From NCBI RefSeq assembly GCF_900113335.1, contig NZ_FOOX01000017.1, forward strand, positions 58,820-122,819: a DNA stretch of 64,000 nucleotides, in the 5' to 3' direction. The stretch comes from Desulfotruncus arcticus DSM 17038. GTDB taxonomy: Bacteria > Bacillota > Desulfotomaculia > Desulfotomaculales > Desulfallaceae. How positions within the stretch are numbered: position 1 is the stretch's first letter; each line of letters begins with the position of its first letter. Positions 31,311 through 40,126 of the stretch are shown here, piece after piece. The position numbers were made by a program, and so were the translations under genes. The notes under the pieces are model-generated. The model was given only the letters and a program-made list of their open reading frames with translations, did not search any database and was not told the DNA's origin.

Positions 31311-32291
31311 TCACTCCTCTATATCCCCAGACGTCGTGCTTCTTTCCTCATATGCCTTGACAATCCTCTGTACCAACGGGTGTCTGACAATATCTTCCCC
31401 GGAAAAATGATGAAAAGACAAACCTTCTACATCATACAACACCTGCAGCGCATGAACAAGACCTGATTGCTGCCCCCGAGGCAGGTCAACCTGGGTTACA
31501 TCTCCGGTAATTACCGCCCTCGAACCAAAACCAAGGCGGGTAAGAAACATTTTCATCTGCTCCGGTGTAGTATTCTGAGCTTCATCAAGAATAACAAAGG
31601 AATCATCCAACGTCCTTCCCCGCATATAAGCGAGAGGGGCAATTTCAATGACGTTGCGCTCAATATATTTCTGCGTACTTTCAAAACCCAGCACATCATA
31701 CAGGCTGTCATAGAGAGGGCGCAAGTAAGGGTCGACTTTTTCCTGTAAATCACCAGGCAAAAAACCCAACTTTTCCCCGGCCTCCACAGCCGGCCTGGTC
31801 AGTACAATCCTGTTTACACTGCGGTTGCGCAAAGACCTGATAGCCATAACCACGGCCAGATAAGTTTTTCCCGTACCTGCGGGACCAACAGCAAAAACGA
31901 TATCATGTTTCTGCAGGGCATCAATATATCTCTGCTGCCCCGTAGTTTTGGGCTTGATTTTTTTGCCTCTGGGGGTTACCAGAAAGACATCTTTGGCAAG
32001 CCCCGCAAGGGCACCGGAATTACCGGCTTTAATGGCCTTAATGGTATAATTTATCTCGTGCGCAGTCAACCGGTTGCCTACCCTGCAGTACTCCTGCAGC
32101 TGGTCAACAATCTCTTTTGCCTTTTCCACCTGGACACGCTGCCCGATAATAAGCAATTCCTCGCCGCGCGCAACCATTTTTACCCCAAGTGAATTTTCCA
32201 GTAACAATAAATTTTCATCGTGTTTGCCGAAAATTTCCGCGGCAATGCCGACATCATCAATTAGCACCCGTGCTTCTATGTTTTCCGCCAA
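31311..32291 (-). CDS. phoH: PhoH-like ATPase
   Basis: A 326-residue cytoplasmic ATPase of the PhoH family, whose biological role is not settled. An N-terminal KH-like part (about 20-80) precedes the ATPase core with Walker A GPAGTGKTY and Walker B VILDEAQNTTPEQMKMFLTR. It lies between yqfD and pgpH, as in Bacillus (yqfE position). Confidence 0.93.
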   Translation of the reverse strand: MAENIEARVLIDDVGIAAEIFGKHDENLLLLENSLGVKMVARGEELLIIGQRVQVEKAKEIVDQLQEYCRVGNRLTAHEINYTIKAIKAGNSGALAGLAKDVFLVTPRGKKIKPKTTGQQRYIDALQKHDIVFAVGPAGTGKTYLAVVMAIRSLRNRSVNRIVLTRPAVEAGEKLGFLPGDLQEKVDPYLRPLYDSLYDVLGFESTQKYIERNVIEIAPLAYMRGRTLDDSFVILDEAQNTTPEQMKMFLTRLGFGSRAVITGDVTQVDLPRGQQSGLVHALQVLYDVEGLSFHHFSGEDIVRHPLVQRIVKAYEERSTTSGDIEE

Positions 32292-32307
32292 TTATGCTTA
32301 GCCTCCT

Positions 32308-33561
32308 TTAGCTCAACGGGTGGGGTTTCTCCGTTCCTATTTCCTCTATTGTTTCTACTAACGCCTTTACTCTTACCATATTTTCATTTTCCGCAATTTT
32401 CACTTCTTCATAGTGCTTGTTCGTTATCCGAGCCCCGGACGGGATGTCTTTTTCGATTTCAGCAATCGCACTTTGACCGGCCATACGAAACGCTTCCGCC
32501 TTGCTGTAAGTCTTTGTATAATCAACTTTTTCCAGGTACTTAACCTTTATAAATTCGACGGGAATATTAATATTCCTCCAGCCAGTGATCTTTTTGCCAT
32601 CTGCCCGGGTGTCATATTTAGCATAAGGAACATCCCTGGGTCCCATTAGAATTATTTCCTTTGCTCCGATTTTAATGCAAAGTTTGGTAATCTCATGTCC
32701 CGTATAGTTTTCACCCTTTTCCACCAGAGGAACTTCCGTATAACCTTCGTACCAAACGCTGGCCTTGACAATGCCTTTGGCCTGAACATATTTTACCGTC
32801 TGCTCTTCCTCCTGCGGTTCCCGGTCGCTTTCTTCCGGATTATCCAGTTCATCCTCTTCTTGCGGCGGCGGAATAGCAGCAGATATCAGTACCTGCCCTG
32901 TCTTAACGGTATCGCCCTCCTGAACCAGCGGCTGCCCCTGCAGAACCAGTATCTGTTTAATCAGGCCATCTTTAGCCGCCACAATATCAATTTTTGCATT
33001 CAGGTTATTATGGGGAGGCAGCACTTTTTCCACAACTTTAACCTCAACCCTTGTCCCATCAAAATAAACACCAACCCAGGAAAGATTCGGGAGTCTGTTA
33101 ATAATAATTTTTTCAAGTTTTTCACCATCAATTGCGGGTTTAAAAGCTCCGGGGTATAAACCGGACTGGCGGGCAACTTCTTTAATCTCCTGTTCACTGA
33201 TGCTTTTATTACCGGATACGTTAATAAACCAAACAAATGATGAAGACAGATATAACGCCATAACAAAAAACAAAGCGCCCAAAAGCATGGTTTTGCGCCT
33301 GCGCAATTTTACAATAGCAAAAGGGAGACCGGCTTTTTCAACAATTGTGAACCTGCACCGGGTCATCCTGGCTACATGACGCAAGGGTTGTACACCACTT
33401 AAACGAACTTTTAACGTTACTCTGTCTGCTCCCACCCCGGAGATCCCCCACAAAAAAATTCCTCTGGAGGTGGCCATATTAATAAATTTTTCCAGACAAT
33501 CTTCCGGCAAAGCTATTGTTACATAACCGGCTAAATAAGATAAAATTTTAAACAATAACAT
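32308..33561 (-). CDS. yqfD: Sporulation protein YqfD
   Basis: A 417-residue sporulation-associated membrane protein. The N-terminal part matches the family signature (GISGVGADRVTLKVR), one membrane helix lies at about residues 92-112, and a large extracytoplasmic domain follows. The stretch 225-255 is acidic and low in complexity. Family members in Bacillus are expressed under SigE, but the function is not settled. It forms a pair with yqfC, 13 bases upstream. Confidence 0.93.
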   Translation of the reverse strand: MLLFKILSYLAGYVTIALPEDCLEKFINMATSRGIFLWGISGVGADRVTLKVRLSGVQPLRHVARMTRCRFTIVEKAGLPFAIVKLRRRKTMLLGALFFVMALYLSSSFVWFINVSGNKSISEQEIKEVARQSGLYPGAFKPAIDGEKLEKIIINRLPNLSWVGVYFDGTRVEVKVVEKVLPPHNNLNAKIDIVAAKDGLIKQILVLQGQPLVQEGDTVKTGQVLISAAIPPPQEEDELDNPEESDREPQEEEQTVKYVQAKGIVKASVWYEGYTEVPLVEKGENYTGHEITKLCIKIGAKEIILMGPRDVPYAKYDTRADGKKITGWRNINIPVEFIKVKYLEKVDYTKTYSKAEAFRMAGQSAIAEIEKDIPSGARITNKHYEEVKIAENENMVRVKALVETIEEIGTEKPHPLS

Positions 33562-33574
33562 TTTCCGCCACCCC

Positions 33575-33859
33575 CTAGCTTAAAAACGACACCGCTGATA
33601 TTTGGCCCTCAACACATATTTCGTCAGGCAGAATATTGCGCAGGGAAAGATTCTCACCGGTAACCTCAATAACCGTATCATTTACAACAACCCGCACCAA
33701 CCGGGGATTGTACTCCTGGATACCACGGTGATTTTCTATAAAAACCTGAAGATTGCCCACAAGAACAATTTTAGGCAAGTCCAAAACAATATCGCCCGGC
33801 AGATCAAGATAATCGGATAATTGCCTTTTAACCCTGTTTTTAATATCCTTCCATGCCAT
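33575..33859 (-). CDS. yqfC: Sporulation protein YqfC
   Basis: A 94-residue protein of the YqfC family, which is restricted to spore formers and induced in the mother cell. The N-terminus MAWKDIKNRVKRQLSDYL and the segment VVNDTVIEVTGENLSLRNIL fit the family. The start is at ATG 33859, with AAGGAGGGG seven bases upstream, rather than seven codons earlier. It leads the yqfC-to-era cluster. Confidence 0.92.
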   Translation of the reverse strand: MAWKDIKNRVKRQLSDYLDLPGDIVLDLPKIVLVGNLQVFIENHRGIQEYNPRLVRVVVNDTVIEVTGENLSLRNILPDEICVEGQISAVSFLS

Positions 33860-33943
33860 AAAAAATCCCCTCCTTGCCACTATAAATCTATGCGGCAGGA
33901 AGGGGAAAAATAACGGAAACGTTGGTTAATTGTACCAATAAAA

Positions 33944-34285
33944 TTAACTTTGCTCAGCTTTTTTCATTTCCAGCATCGCGTCAGTAATGACTTCTGCTGA
34001 AAGCCCCCCGTGAAAACGAGGCTCATCATTAATAACGGTTAACGGTAAACGTACCCTGGGAAGAATAGAAGCAATCTTGGGATAGTCCTTTATCTCTTCC
34101 GAAGTTACATCAACAAACTTTACGCTGACTTCTTTACCAAAATTTTGTTTTAAAGCCGTGCTTAAATCTTCGGCTTCATCTTTCATTGTCTTTTGCGGCC
34201 CGCAACCTGCGGAGGGTTTCGGTCCTCAGCCAAAACTCGGGGCCGGGGCATTTAAGCCAAAAACAATAACTTCATACTGCTGCAT
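33944..34285 (-). CDS. Small thioredoxin-like selenoprotein, UGA = Sec20
   Basis: The frame begins at ATG 34285 (AAGGGGGG upstream) and reads MQQYEVIVFGLNAPAPSFG, UGA (34228-34226), then GPKPSAGCGP, and continues to 33944: 113 residues with selenocysteine at 20. The second half (KEVSVKFVDVTSEE, then ASILPRVRLPLTVINDE) resembles small thioredoxin-fold proteins such as the YuzD type. A hairpin CCGCA-GGU-UGCGG starts 13 bases after the UGA, as for a bacterial SECIS. Cys28 in GCGP could pair with Sec20. Conventional calling would start after the UGA and give 80 residues with neither the first strand nor the active site. The neighbouring selD and yedF support selenium use. The redox substrate is unknown. 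Confidence 0.78.
34195..34228 (-). promoter_or_regulatory. Predicted bSECIS element of the small selenoprotein
   Basis: The five-pair stem CCGCA/UGCGG (34212-34200) has apical loop GGU, the loop type bound by SelB. The loop starts 18 bases after the UGA, within the usual bacterial distance. Confidence 0.7.
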
Positions 34286-34633
34286 AATGTCCCCCCTTAA
34301 TTAATATAAGCAATTTTACCTTTTCAGATTTTAACATATTATGATTGCTGGTGCATATTGTATTTATTTATTATAACCATTAGTAAAAAGTATACCATTA
34401 CTATTTAAGCAATCAGAATTCAGTAGTCAGTAGTCAGAATCCGTCAGTTGTTCCGGGCCGGTTCTCTCATTCTGACTACTAAGTAGCTGCAGATGCTGAA
34501 TAATTACAGTATATCATAAGAAAAACTTTTACAATATGTCATATGTATAAAATTTTTTTATTCAATTAATAAAGGATTGCTTTAACTAAAAAAAGAATAT
34601 TCGTGAGAAGCTAATAAGAGGAGGTTAATCTAC
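34286..34633. other. Intergenic region between divergent selenium genes
   Basis: An AT-rich region of 348 bases. It contains heptamer locus c (34411-34491) and presumably both divergent promoters. No well-spaced consensus promoter or open frame was convincing. Confidence 0.5.
34411..34491. repeat. Inverted heptamer-array repeat, locus c
   Basis: Left arm units TCAGAAT, TCAGTAG, TCAGTAG, TCAGAAT (34413-34440); right arm ATTCTGA, CTACTAA (from 34470). The spacer is 28 bases. The TAG variant replaces the GAG of the other loci. Confidence 0.8.
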
Positions 34634-35677
34634 ATGCTCAACCAACAGATTAAGCTGACAAGTCTGGCCAAAACCTCCGGGTGAGCGGCTAAAGTGGGTC
34701 CCCAGACCCTGTCGCAGGTGCTGCGACATTTACCAACCACCACCCCAAACCCAAATTTAATGGTCGGACCGGGCACCTCCGATGACGCCGCAGTTTATAA
34801 AATTAACGAAAATCAGGCCTTGATTTCCACGCTTGATTTTTTTACCCCGATGGTGGACGATCCGTACGTTTACGGGCAAATTGCTGCGGCAAACTCTCTT
34901 AGTGATGTATACGCCATGGGAGGTAAGCCGCTTTTAGCCTTAAACATAGTTTGTTTCCCCGATTGCCTACCTACTTCCGTATTGGAGGAAATGCTGCGGG
35001 GCGGCGCTGACAAAGCAATTGAAGCCGGTTGTATCATTGCGGGAGGACATACGGTACGCGACGATGAGCCCAAATACGGTCTGGCTGTTACGGGCATGGC
35101 TCACCCCGACGAAATTATATCCAATGCCGGCGCGCAGGCGGGTGACCTGTTGCTGCTAACAAAGCCCTTGGGTACCGGAATCATCAACACCGGTATCAAG
35201 GCAGGTCTGGTTTCGCCCGAAGCAATGCAAATAGCGGTTCTTGCCATGTCTACACTGAATAAGGCCGCTTCGGAGGCTATGCTCAAACACGGTGCCAGTG
35301 CCTGTACCGACATTACAGGGTTTGGGCTTTTGGGGCATGCGGCGGAAATGGCTGAAGCAAGTGAAGTTAGTTTACACATAAAATGTAAATCAGTACCGTT
35401 GTTGCCGGAAGCAATGGAAATGGCGCGCATGGGGTTAATTCCTGCCGGTGCCTATGATAACCGACAGTATTTAGAGGGGAAAATACTATTTGACGGTGAT
35501 CTGAAACCTGAAGAGCAGCTGGCGCTTTATGACCCGCAGACCTCGGGAGGATTGCTTATTTCTGTGCCTGAAGCCAAAGCCGCTGCCCTGGTTGATGAAC
35601 TGAAGGGAAAAGGCGTTGACTGCGCGGTGATCGGCCAAGTGCAGCCTTATACCGGTACGCTGATAACCGTGGTTTAA
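34634..35677 (+). CDS. selD: Selenide, water dikinase (selenophosphate synthase), UGA = Sec17
   Basis: A 347-residue enzyme making selenophosphate from selenide and ATP. The frame starts at ATG 34634 (GAGGAGG upstream) and contains UGA at 34682-34684 in TSG-U-AAKVGP, the position of the catalytic Cys/Sec of the family. The following residues GTSDDAAVYKI, GGHTVRDDEPKYG and DITGFGLLGHAAEMA are diagnostic. A stem-loop 25 bases after the UGA is the likely SECIS. A caller treating UGA as stop would begin at about 34694 and lose the active site. yedF follows after 21 bases. Confidence 0.95.
34682..34728 (+). promoter_or_regulatory. Predicted bSECIS element of selD
   Basis: TGTCGCAG (34710-34717) pairs with CTGCGACA (34721-34728), closing a short loop that includes GGUG, downstream of the UGA at 34682. 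Confidence 0.65.
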
Positions 35678-35698
35678 ACATTTGAAGGGAGCAAAAAT

Positions 35699-36316
35699 AT
35701 GCAGCATAAAATTGTGGATTGTCGGGGGCTGGCGTGCCCTCAACCGGTGATTAACACTAAAAACGCATTGGAAGAAACAGACATTAACTCAGTTACTACT
35801 ATCGTTGATAATGATGTTGCCCGCCAGAATATTACCCTGTTTGCCAAGAACTCCGGGTATACTGTAATAAGTAATGAAAAAAAAGACGGTTTTTATCATC
35901 TAACCGTCAGCAAATCGGACAAGCCTTCCTCTGAACCGGGAACCATTATTGGACCAAAAAGCGAAAACGACACTGGTGTGGGCCCAGTTTATTTCATCAC
36001 AACCAACTCATTGGGGCAGGGCTCGCCGGACCTGGGCCAGGTTTTGATTAAAAGTCTGTTCACCACCCTTGTAGCTACCAAGCCGCTGCCCTCAGCACTA
36101 TTGTTTTTAAACACCGGGGTATTCCTAACCTGCGAAGGGTCGCCGGTGCTTGAACAGATTGAAAAGATGCGAGGCGAAGGCACTGCGGTATTATCCTGCG
36201 GTACATGCCTGGATTATTACAAACTTAAGGATAAGTTGTCCATAGGTAACATTTCCAATATGTTTGACATCAACAATCAGCTCATAGGACCGGGCAAAGT
36301 TATTGCCATAGGCTAA
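35699..36316 (+). CDS. yedF: Selenium metabolism protein YedF
   Basis: A 205-residue two-domain protein. The N-terminal SirA/TusA domain carries CRGLACPQPVINTK, with the conserved CPxP sulfur- or selenium-carrying cysteine near residue 13. The C-terminal DsrE-like domain includes LLFLNTGVFLTCEGS and the motif SCGTC near 164. This fusion is the YedF family that co-occurs with selD; a selenium-delivery role is suggested but unproven. It follows selD by 21 bases and ends at a strong terminator. Confidence 0.93.
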   Translation: MQHKIVDCRGLACPQPVINTKNALEETDINSVTTIVDNDVARQNITLFAKNSGYTVISNEKKDGFYHLTVSKSDKPSSEPGTIIGPKSENDTGVGPVYFITTNSLGQGSPDLGQVLIKSLFTTLVATKPLPSALLFLNTGVFLTCEGSPVLEQIEKMRGEGTAVLSCGTCLDYYKLKDKLSIGNISNMFDINNQLIGPGKVIAIG

Positions 36317-36357
36317 AGAAAGCCGGTTCCCATAACCAACGGGTACCGGCTTTCTTT
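36315..36357. terminator. Bidirectional terminator between yedF and larB
   Basis: Thirteen-pair perfect stem AAAGAAAGCCGGT (36315-36327) with ACCGGCTTTCTTT (36345-36357). Its U-rich ends serve both convergent transcripts. Confidence 0.85.
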
Positions 36358-36380
36358 ACTAATTATTCATTAACCAATCA

Positions 36381-37142
36381 TTATACATGCTTTAATCCGC
36401 TGCGGATGATGACATCGGCCAGGGCCGCCGCTCCGAAGCCGTTGTCTATATTAACGACACCGACTCCCTTGGCGCAACTGTTGAGCATGCTCAGCAGCGC
36501 CGATAACCCGTTAAAGTTGGCTCCGTATCCGACACTGGTGGGCACAGCCACCACCGGCACATCCACCAGGCCGCCCACCACGCTGGCCAGCGCGCCTTCC
36601 ATACCGGCAACCACAATTAGCACCGCGGCGGTTTCAAATTTGTCGTAGTAGGCAAAAAGCCGGTGAATCCCTGCCACACCCACATCATAAATTCGCGCCA
36701 CCTCGTGCCCCATAACCTCAGAGCATACCGCAGCCTCTTCCGCCACGGGAATATCGGCGGTTCCGGCAGTTAAAACAAGAACCCTGCGGGAGGAGTTTTT
36801 ACAATGTTCCCTGGTCAGGCTCACCACCCGGCCGGGTACATTATATTTTGCTTCCGGATATTGGGCCTGAACAGCTTCAAAAATCTCCTGTCCGGCTCTG
36901 GTAGCCAAAATGTTACGGTTCTTTTCAGCCAGACTGTGAAATATTTTAACCACCTGCTCCACAGTTTTCCCCTGACAAAAAATCACTTCGGGGAAACCGT
37001 TGCGCAGTGCTCTGTGATGGTCAACTTTAGCAAAGTCAAGGTCCTCATAAGGCAGTTTTTTTAACTCTTTTAAAACATCGTCCAGTCCCGCCTGCCCTGC
37101 CTTATATTGTTCAAGCAGTGCAACAATGTGCTGCATGTTCAT
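36381..37142 (-). CDS. larB: Nickel-pincer cofactor biosynthesis protein LarB
   Basis: A 253-residue LarB, which carboxylates and hydrolyses the nicotinic acid adenine dinucleotide precursor of the nickel-pincer cofactor. The N-terminal part (YEDLDFAKVDHHRALRNGFP) is LarB-specific. The C-terminal PurE-like domain contains VLTAGTADIPVAEEA, VVAGMEGALASVVGG and VAVPTSVGYGA. Normal length. Its start lies inside the end of larC (32-base overlap), so translation is probably coupled. LarE is not in the window. Confidence 0.95.
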   Translation of the reverse strand: MNMQHIVALLEQYKAGQAGLDDVLKELKKLPYEDLDFAKVDHHRALRNGFPEVIFCQGKTVEQVVKIFHSLAEKNRNILATRAGQEIFEAVQAQYPEAKYNVPGRVVSLTREHCKNSSRRVLVLTAGTADIPVAEEAAVCSEVMGHEVARIYDVGVAGIHRLFAYYDKFETAAVLIVVAGMEGALASVVGGLVDVPVVAVPTSVGYGANFNGLSALLSMLNSCAKGVGVVNIDNGFGAAALADVIIRSGLKHV

Positions 37143-37890
37143 GCTGTTTAATTTTTCCCCCCTCGTTTGAAGGCAAACAAGTTCCCAACAAGATTCTTAG
37201 CATGTTTGGCAGTTCTAATTCGTGATACCCGGCCCCGTATCCAACTTTTTCGACCATCATCTCCGGTAACGGGCCAAACCCACCACTAATGGTGGTAATT
37301 ATAGCGGCACCCGTAGGAGTCAGCAGCTCTTTGCCGGGACCGTAGGCATAAATTGGCACGCCTCGCAATAACTCAAGGGTTGCCGGAGCAGGAACGGGTA
37401 AGAGGCCGTGCTGGCATTTAACGAACCCCTGCCCGACATTTAAATTAGAACAATGTACCTCTTCAATGCCTAAAAGATCCAAGCAAATTGACGCGCCTAC
37501 GATGTCAGCAATAGAATCGAGACCCCCGACTTCATGAAAATGGATATTATTAATACCCGTCCCGTGAATTTTAGCTTCCGCCTCAGCCAGACGATTAAAT
37601 ATTTTTAAACTTAAATCTTTGACACTTTGCTTTAAGTCACTGCGGCCAATGATGTCGGCAATATCCACCAGATTTCTATGGGGCTGTGGTACATCGTCAA
37701 CTATAACATCCACCTTGGTTCCCGATAAACCCGACCTTTTAACTGCCGCCGCCTCGAGCCGGAATCCGGGTAAGCTTAATTGTTCCAAACCACGCTGTAA
37801 TTGCTCCAATTCAACGCCCAGATCAACAAAGGCTCCCAGAATCATATCCCCGCTAATACCGGAAAAACAATCAAAGTAAGCAAATTTCAT
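37111..37890 (-). CDS. larC: LarC nickel-insertion protein, N-terminal half only
   Basis: A 259-residue protein matching the first domain of LarC, the CTP-dependent nickel-inserting enzyme. MKFAYFDCFSGISGDMILGA, HFHEVGGLDSIADIVG and LLTPTGAAIITTI are diagnostic. Complete LarC proteins have about 400 residues; here the second domain is missing and the frame ends in a His/Cys-rich tail (KQHEHAAHCCTA). In Lactobacillus the two halves are joined by frameshifting, but no LarC2 sequence follows; larB overlaps instead. The run of six G and five A just before the overlap is notable. It overlaps the preceding gene by four bases. Confidence 0.9.
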   Translation of the reverse strand: MKFAYFDCFSGISGDMILGAFVDLGVELEQLQRGLEQLSLPGFRLEAAAVKRSGLSGTKVDVIVDDVPQPHRNLVDIADIIGRSDLKQSVKDLSLKIFNRLAEAEAKIHGTGINNIHFHEVGGLDSIADIVGASICLDLLGIEEVHCSNLNVGQGFVKCQHGLLPVPAPATLELLRGVPIYAYGPGKELLTPTGAAIITTISGGFGPLPEMMVEKVGYGAGYHELELPNMLRILLGTCLPSNEGGKIKQHEHAAHCCTA

Positions 37891-38420
37891 TTTCGTCTCC
37901 CCCTGTAACCGCCACGTGTCCCGATTATTTCTCCCACCAAGATACTGCCTGCAAGTTCGGATTTGCCATTAAGGGCAGCCGCCAGCGGGTTTTTTCCACG
38001 CCTTCTTTTGCGGTGCTCCTGCCCCTGGCCTGGTGAAGATTTACCCTGCGGGCAAACCGATTCACCCGGTTCCGGCTGCCGTCGAACAACCTCTAACGGC
38101 ACCGGTTGTTCAACCGGCTGCCTGCGGGTCGCCGGCTCCGGCAGGTGCCGTATATCACCGGTCCTTTGGGGTTCAGGCTCCATTAACACCGGATCATCTG
38201 CCGGGGTTTCCTCTTGCCGCCTCCCGGATACCGCGCCGCCATTTCTGTTCCAGGGACCGGAAAGTGGAGCATCGTCCTCCTCACTATAATTCGGTGTATC
38301 AGCAGGAAGCGGGAAATCGGTTTCCTTTGGTCTGGGGGGTATTGGCGTACGATTGGCCGTCCTTGCTAATCTAGAAAAAACCAGATAAAAAATTATGAGC
38401 AAAATAATTAATGTGTTCAT
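37887..38420 (-). CDS. Proline-rich protein with N-terminal membrane helix, unknown
   Basis: I do not recognise a named family for this 177-residue protein. One N-terminal helix (about 3-16) anchors it, followed by a proline-, glutamate- and arginine-rich disordered stretch (25-150) and a more ordered C-terminus (LNGKSELAGSILVGEIIGTR). It overlaps the start of larC by four bases. Upstream, after floA, is a structured untranslated region. The C-terminal motif may be the conserved element. The function is unknown. Confidence 0.6.
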   Translation of the reverse strand: MNTLIILLIIFYLVFSRLARTANRTPIPPRPKETDFPLPADTPNYSEEDDAPLSGPWNRNGGAVSGRRQEETPADDPVLMEPEPQRTGDIRHLPEPATRRQPVEQPVPLEVVRRQPEPGESVCPQGKSSPGQGQEHRKRRRGKNPLAAALNGKSELAGSILVGEIIGTRGGYRGRRK

Positions 38421-38454
38421 AGAATTTCCCCCAGGCTTTTATCTAATCTCTTAG

Positions 38455-38519
38455 GCCCCCATTTCTATTAGTGGGGGTTACTCTTGCACTTCAGTCCCGG
38501 TGTTCAGCTTTAGCTAAAC
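38455..38519 (-). other. Two-hairpin untranslated region after floA
   Basis: On the minus strand, GTTTAGC-TAAA-GCTGAAC (38519-38502) is followed by a linker with GGGACTGAAGTGCAAGAG and by CCCCCA/TGGGGG (38477-38455). No poly-U tail follows, so it is not a normal terminator. It begins five bases after the floA stop. Confidence 0.5.
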
Positions 38520-38523
38520 GAGT

Positions 38524-39525
38524 TCACTTGGGGCCCTTGTGGTTGTCTGCTTCTTCATCCGACCCCATTTTGGATAAATTTTGCCGCATACCGGTGTCAG
38601 CCATTATATTTTGCATATTATAGTAATCCATAACGCCCAGGTGACCCCGGCGAAATGCTTCGGCCAGCGCCAGCGGCACCTGAGCCTCAGATTCGACCAC
38701 TTTGGCATGCATCTCCTGTACTGCCGCCTTCATTTCTTGTTCCCGGGCAACGGCCATCGCCCTGCGCTCCTCGGCTTTGGCCTGGGCTATCTTTTTATCA
38801 GCCTCGGCCTGATCGGTCTGCAGCGTAGCCCCAATGTTACGTCCAATGTCAACATCAGCTATGTCAATGGAAAGAATCTCAAAAGCGGTTCCCGCGTCAA
38901 GCCCTTTGTCAAGGACGGTCCTGGATATGGAGTCTGGGTTTTCCAATACTTCCTTGTGATTATCCATTGAACCCACTGTGGAAACAACACCCTCACCCAC
39001 CCTGGCTAAAACGGTTTCCTCTCCGGCACCGCCAACCAGCCTGTCAATATTAGCCCGCACTGTTACCCGGGCCACAACTTTCACCTCAATGCCGTCTTTG
39101 GCCACCGCGGAAACCAATGGTGTCTGGATAACCTTGGGGTTAACGCTCATTTGTACGGCTTCCAGCACATCCCTGCCGGCCAGGTCAATGGCCGCAGCCC
39201 GTTCGAAGGCCAGGTTAATGTTGGCTCTTTCAGAGGCGATCAGCGCATCAACCACCCGGTCTACATTGCCCCCGGCCAGGTAATGAGCTTCAAGCTGGTT
39301 CACCGAAATATCAAGTCCGGCCTTATCAGCTTTAATCAGCGGATTAACAATGCGCGAAGGCGTAACCCGGCGCAAGCGCATGCCAATTAGCGTAACAATC
39401 CCGACCCGTACTCCCGCGGCCAAAGCTGAAATCCACAGCCCTACGGGGATAAAACTAAAAATAACAACTACTGCCAAAATTATCAGCACCGATAAAACTA
39501 AAACTGAAATTGCTCCGGCATCCAT
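38524..39525 (-). CDS. floA: Flotillin-like protein FloA
   Basis: A 333-residue flotillin of functional membrane microdomains. The N-terminal hydrophobic hairpin (about 5-45) anchors it. An SPFH-like domain follows ([39 protein letters not shown]). A long heptad-rich helix (about 230-290, [19 protein letters not shown]) drives oligomerisation. It is encoded with an NfeD-like protein 18 bases upstream, the usual pair (yqeZ-yqfA in Bacillus). Confidence 0.95.
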   Translation of the reverse strand: MDAGAISVLVLSVLIILAVVVIFSFIPVGLWISALAAGVRVGIVTLIGMRLRRVTPSRIVNPLIKADKAGLDISVNQLEAHYLAGGNVDRVVDALIASERANINLAFERAAAIDLAGRDVLEAVQMSVNPKVIQTPLVSAVAKDGIEVKVVARVTVRANIDRLVGGAGEETVLARVGEGVVSTVGSMDNHKEVLENPDSISRTVLDKGLDAGTAFEILSIDIADVDIGRNIGATLQTDQAEADKKIAQAKAEERRAMAVAREQEMKAAVQEMHAKVVESEAQVPLALAEAFRRGHLGVMDYYNMQNIMADTGMRQNLSKMGSDEEADNHKGPK

Positions 39526-39543
39526 TATTTTTATAACCTCCTT

Positions 39544-40041
39544 TTATTCTTTTATCGCTCGCACTATAATGCGAACATCCTCTACTTTAATTACCTGGAC
39601 CCTAACCCCTGCCGCTATGTAACCTCCCTCGCTGACAACATCTACCCGGCTGCCGCCTATTTCAACAGCACCGGACGGGCGCAGCGGGGTAATTGCTAAT
39701 CCTTTCTTGCCGACATAGTCTTGCAGATCGGCCATAGGCGCCTGGTAGCCCGAAGTTTTAACCTGCCGGTCTCCCAGGGTCAGGCGGCGCCAAACATTAA
39801 TTTTAGCCATTAATTTAATACCGGCCGCAAGCAGGATGATACTTGACACCAGGGCAATAACCACTGCCTTTAAAGTATCAGTTACGTCAACGCTTAATAG
39901 CAATATGCCCCAACCCAGAAAAATAATTCCTATAACACCGGCAACACCAAAGCCGGGTATAATGAATATTTCAAGTACCAGGGCCAGGAATCCCAACAAA
40001 AACGCCATTGCGGCCAACCAAGGAACGAGTTCGGGCGACAA
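39544..40041 (-). CDS. Short NfeD-like membrane protein
   Basis: A 165-residue NfeD-family protein lacking the N-terminal protease domain of the long form. Four hydrophobic segments (about 5-105, including LEIFIIPGFGVAGVIGI) precede a C-terminal OB-fold (DYVGKKGLAITPLRPSGAVE, VQVIKVEDVRIIV). I put the start at TTG 40041, with AGGGGTGG five bases upstream; the ATG at 40095 lies within a hairpin and is unlikely. It is the partner of FloA, probably at the same membrane sites. Confidence 0.88.
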   Translation of the reverse strand: MSPELVPWLAAMAFLLGFLALVLEIFIIPGFGVAGVIGIIFLGWGILLLSVDVTDTLKAVVIALVSSIILLAAGIKLMAKINVWRRLTLGDRQVKTSGYQAPMADLQDYVGKKGLAITPLRPSGAVEIGGSRVDVVSEGGYIAAGVRVQVIKVEDVRIIVRAIKE

Positions 40042-40067
40042 AGCAACCACCCCTATCAATAATTTTA

Positions 40068-40095
40068 ATGCCCGGCACTTATAAATACCGGGCAT
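40068..40095 (-). terminator. Hairpin after rpsU, possible terminator
   Basis: Perfect eight-pair stem ATGCCCGG / CCGGGCAT. The following minus-strand tract TAAAATTATT is only partly U-rich, so termination may be leaky into nfeD-floA. Confidence 0.5.
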
Positions 40096-40126
40096 AAATT
40101 GCTTATGTTAGCATTTGGATATTGAA

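Noticed and set aside
34226..34228. In-frame stop in the small thioredoxin-like gene suggesting a pseudogene
   Set aside because: The frame continues intact, a GGU-loop hairpin follows and selenium genes are adjacent, so recoding as selenocysteine explains it better.
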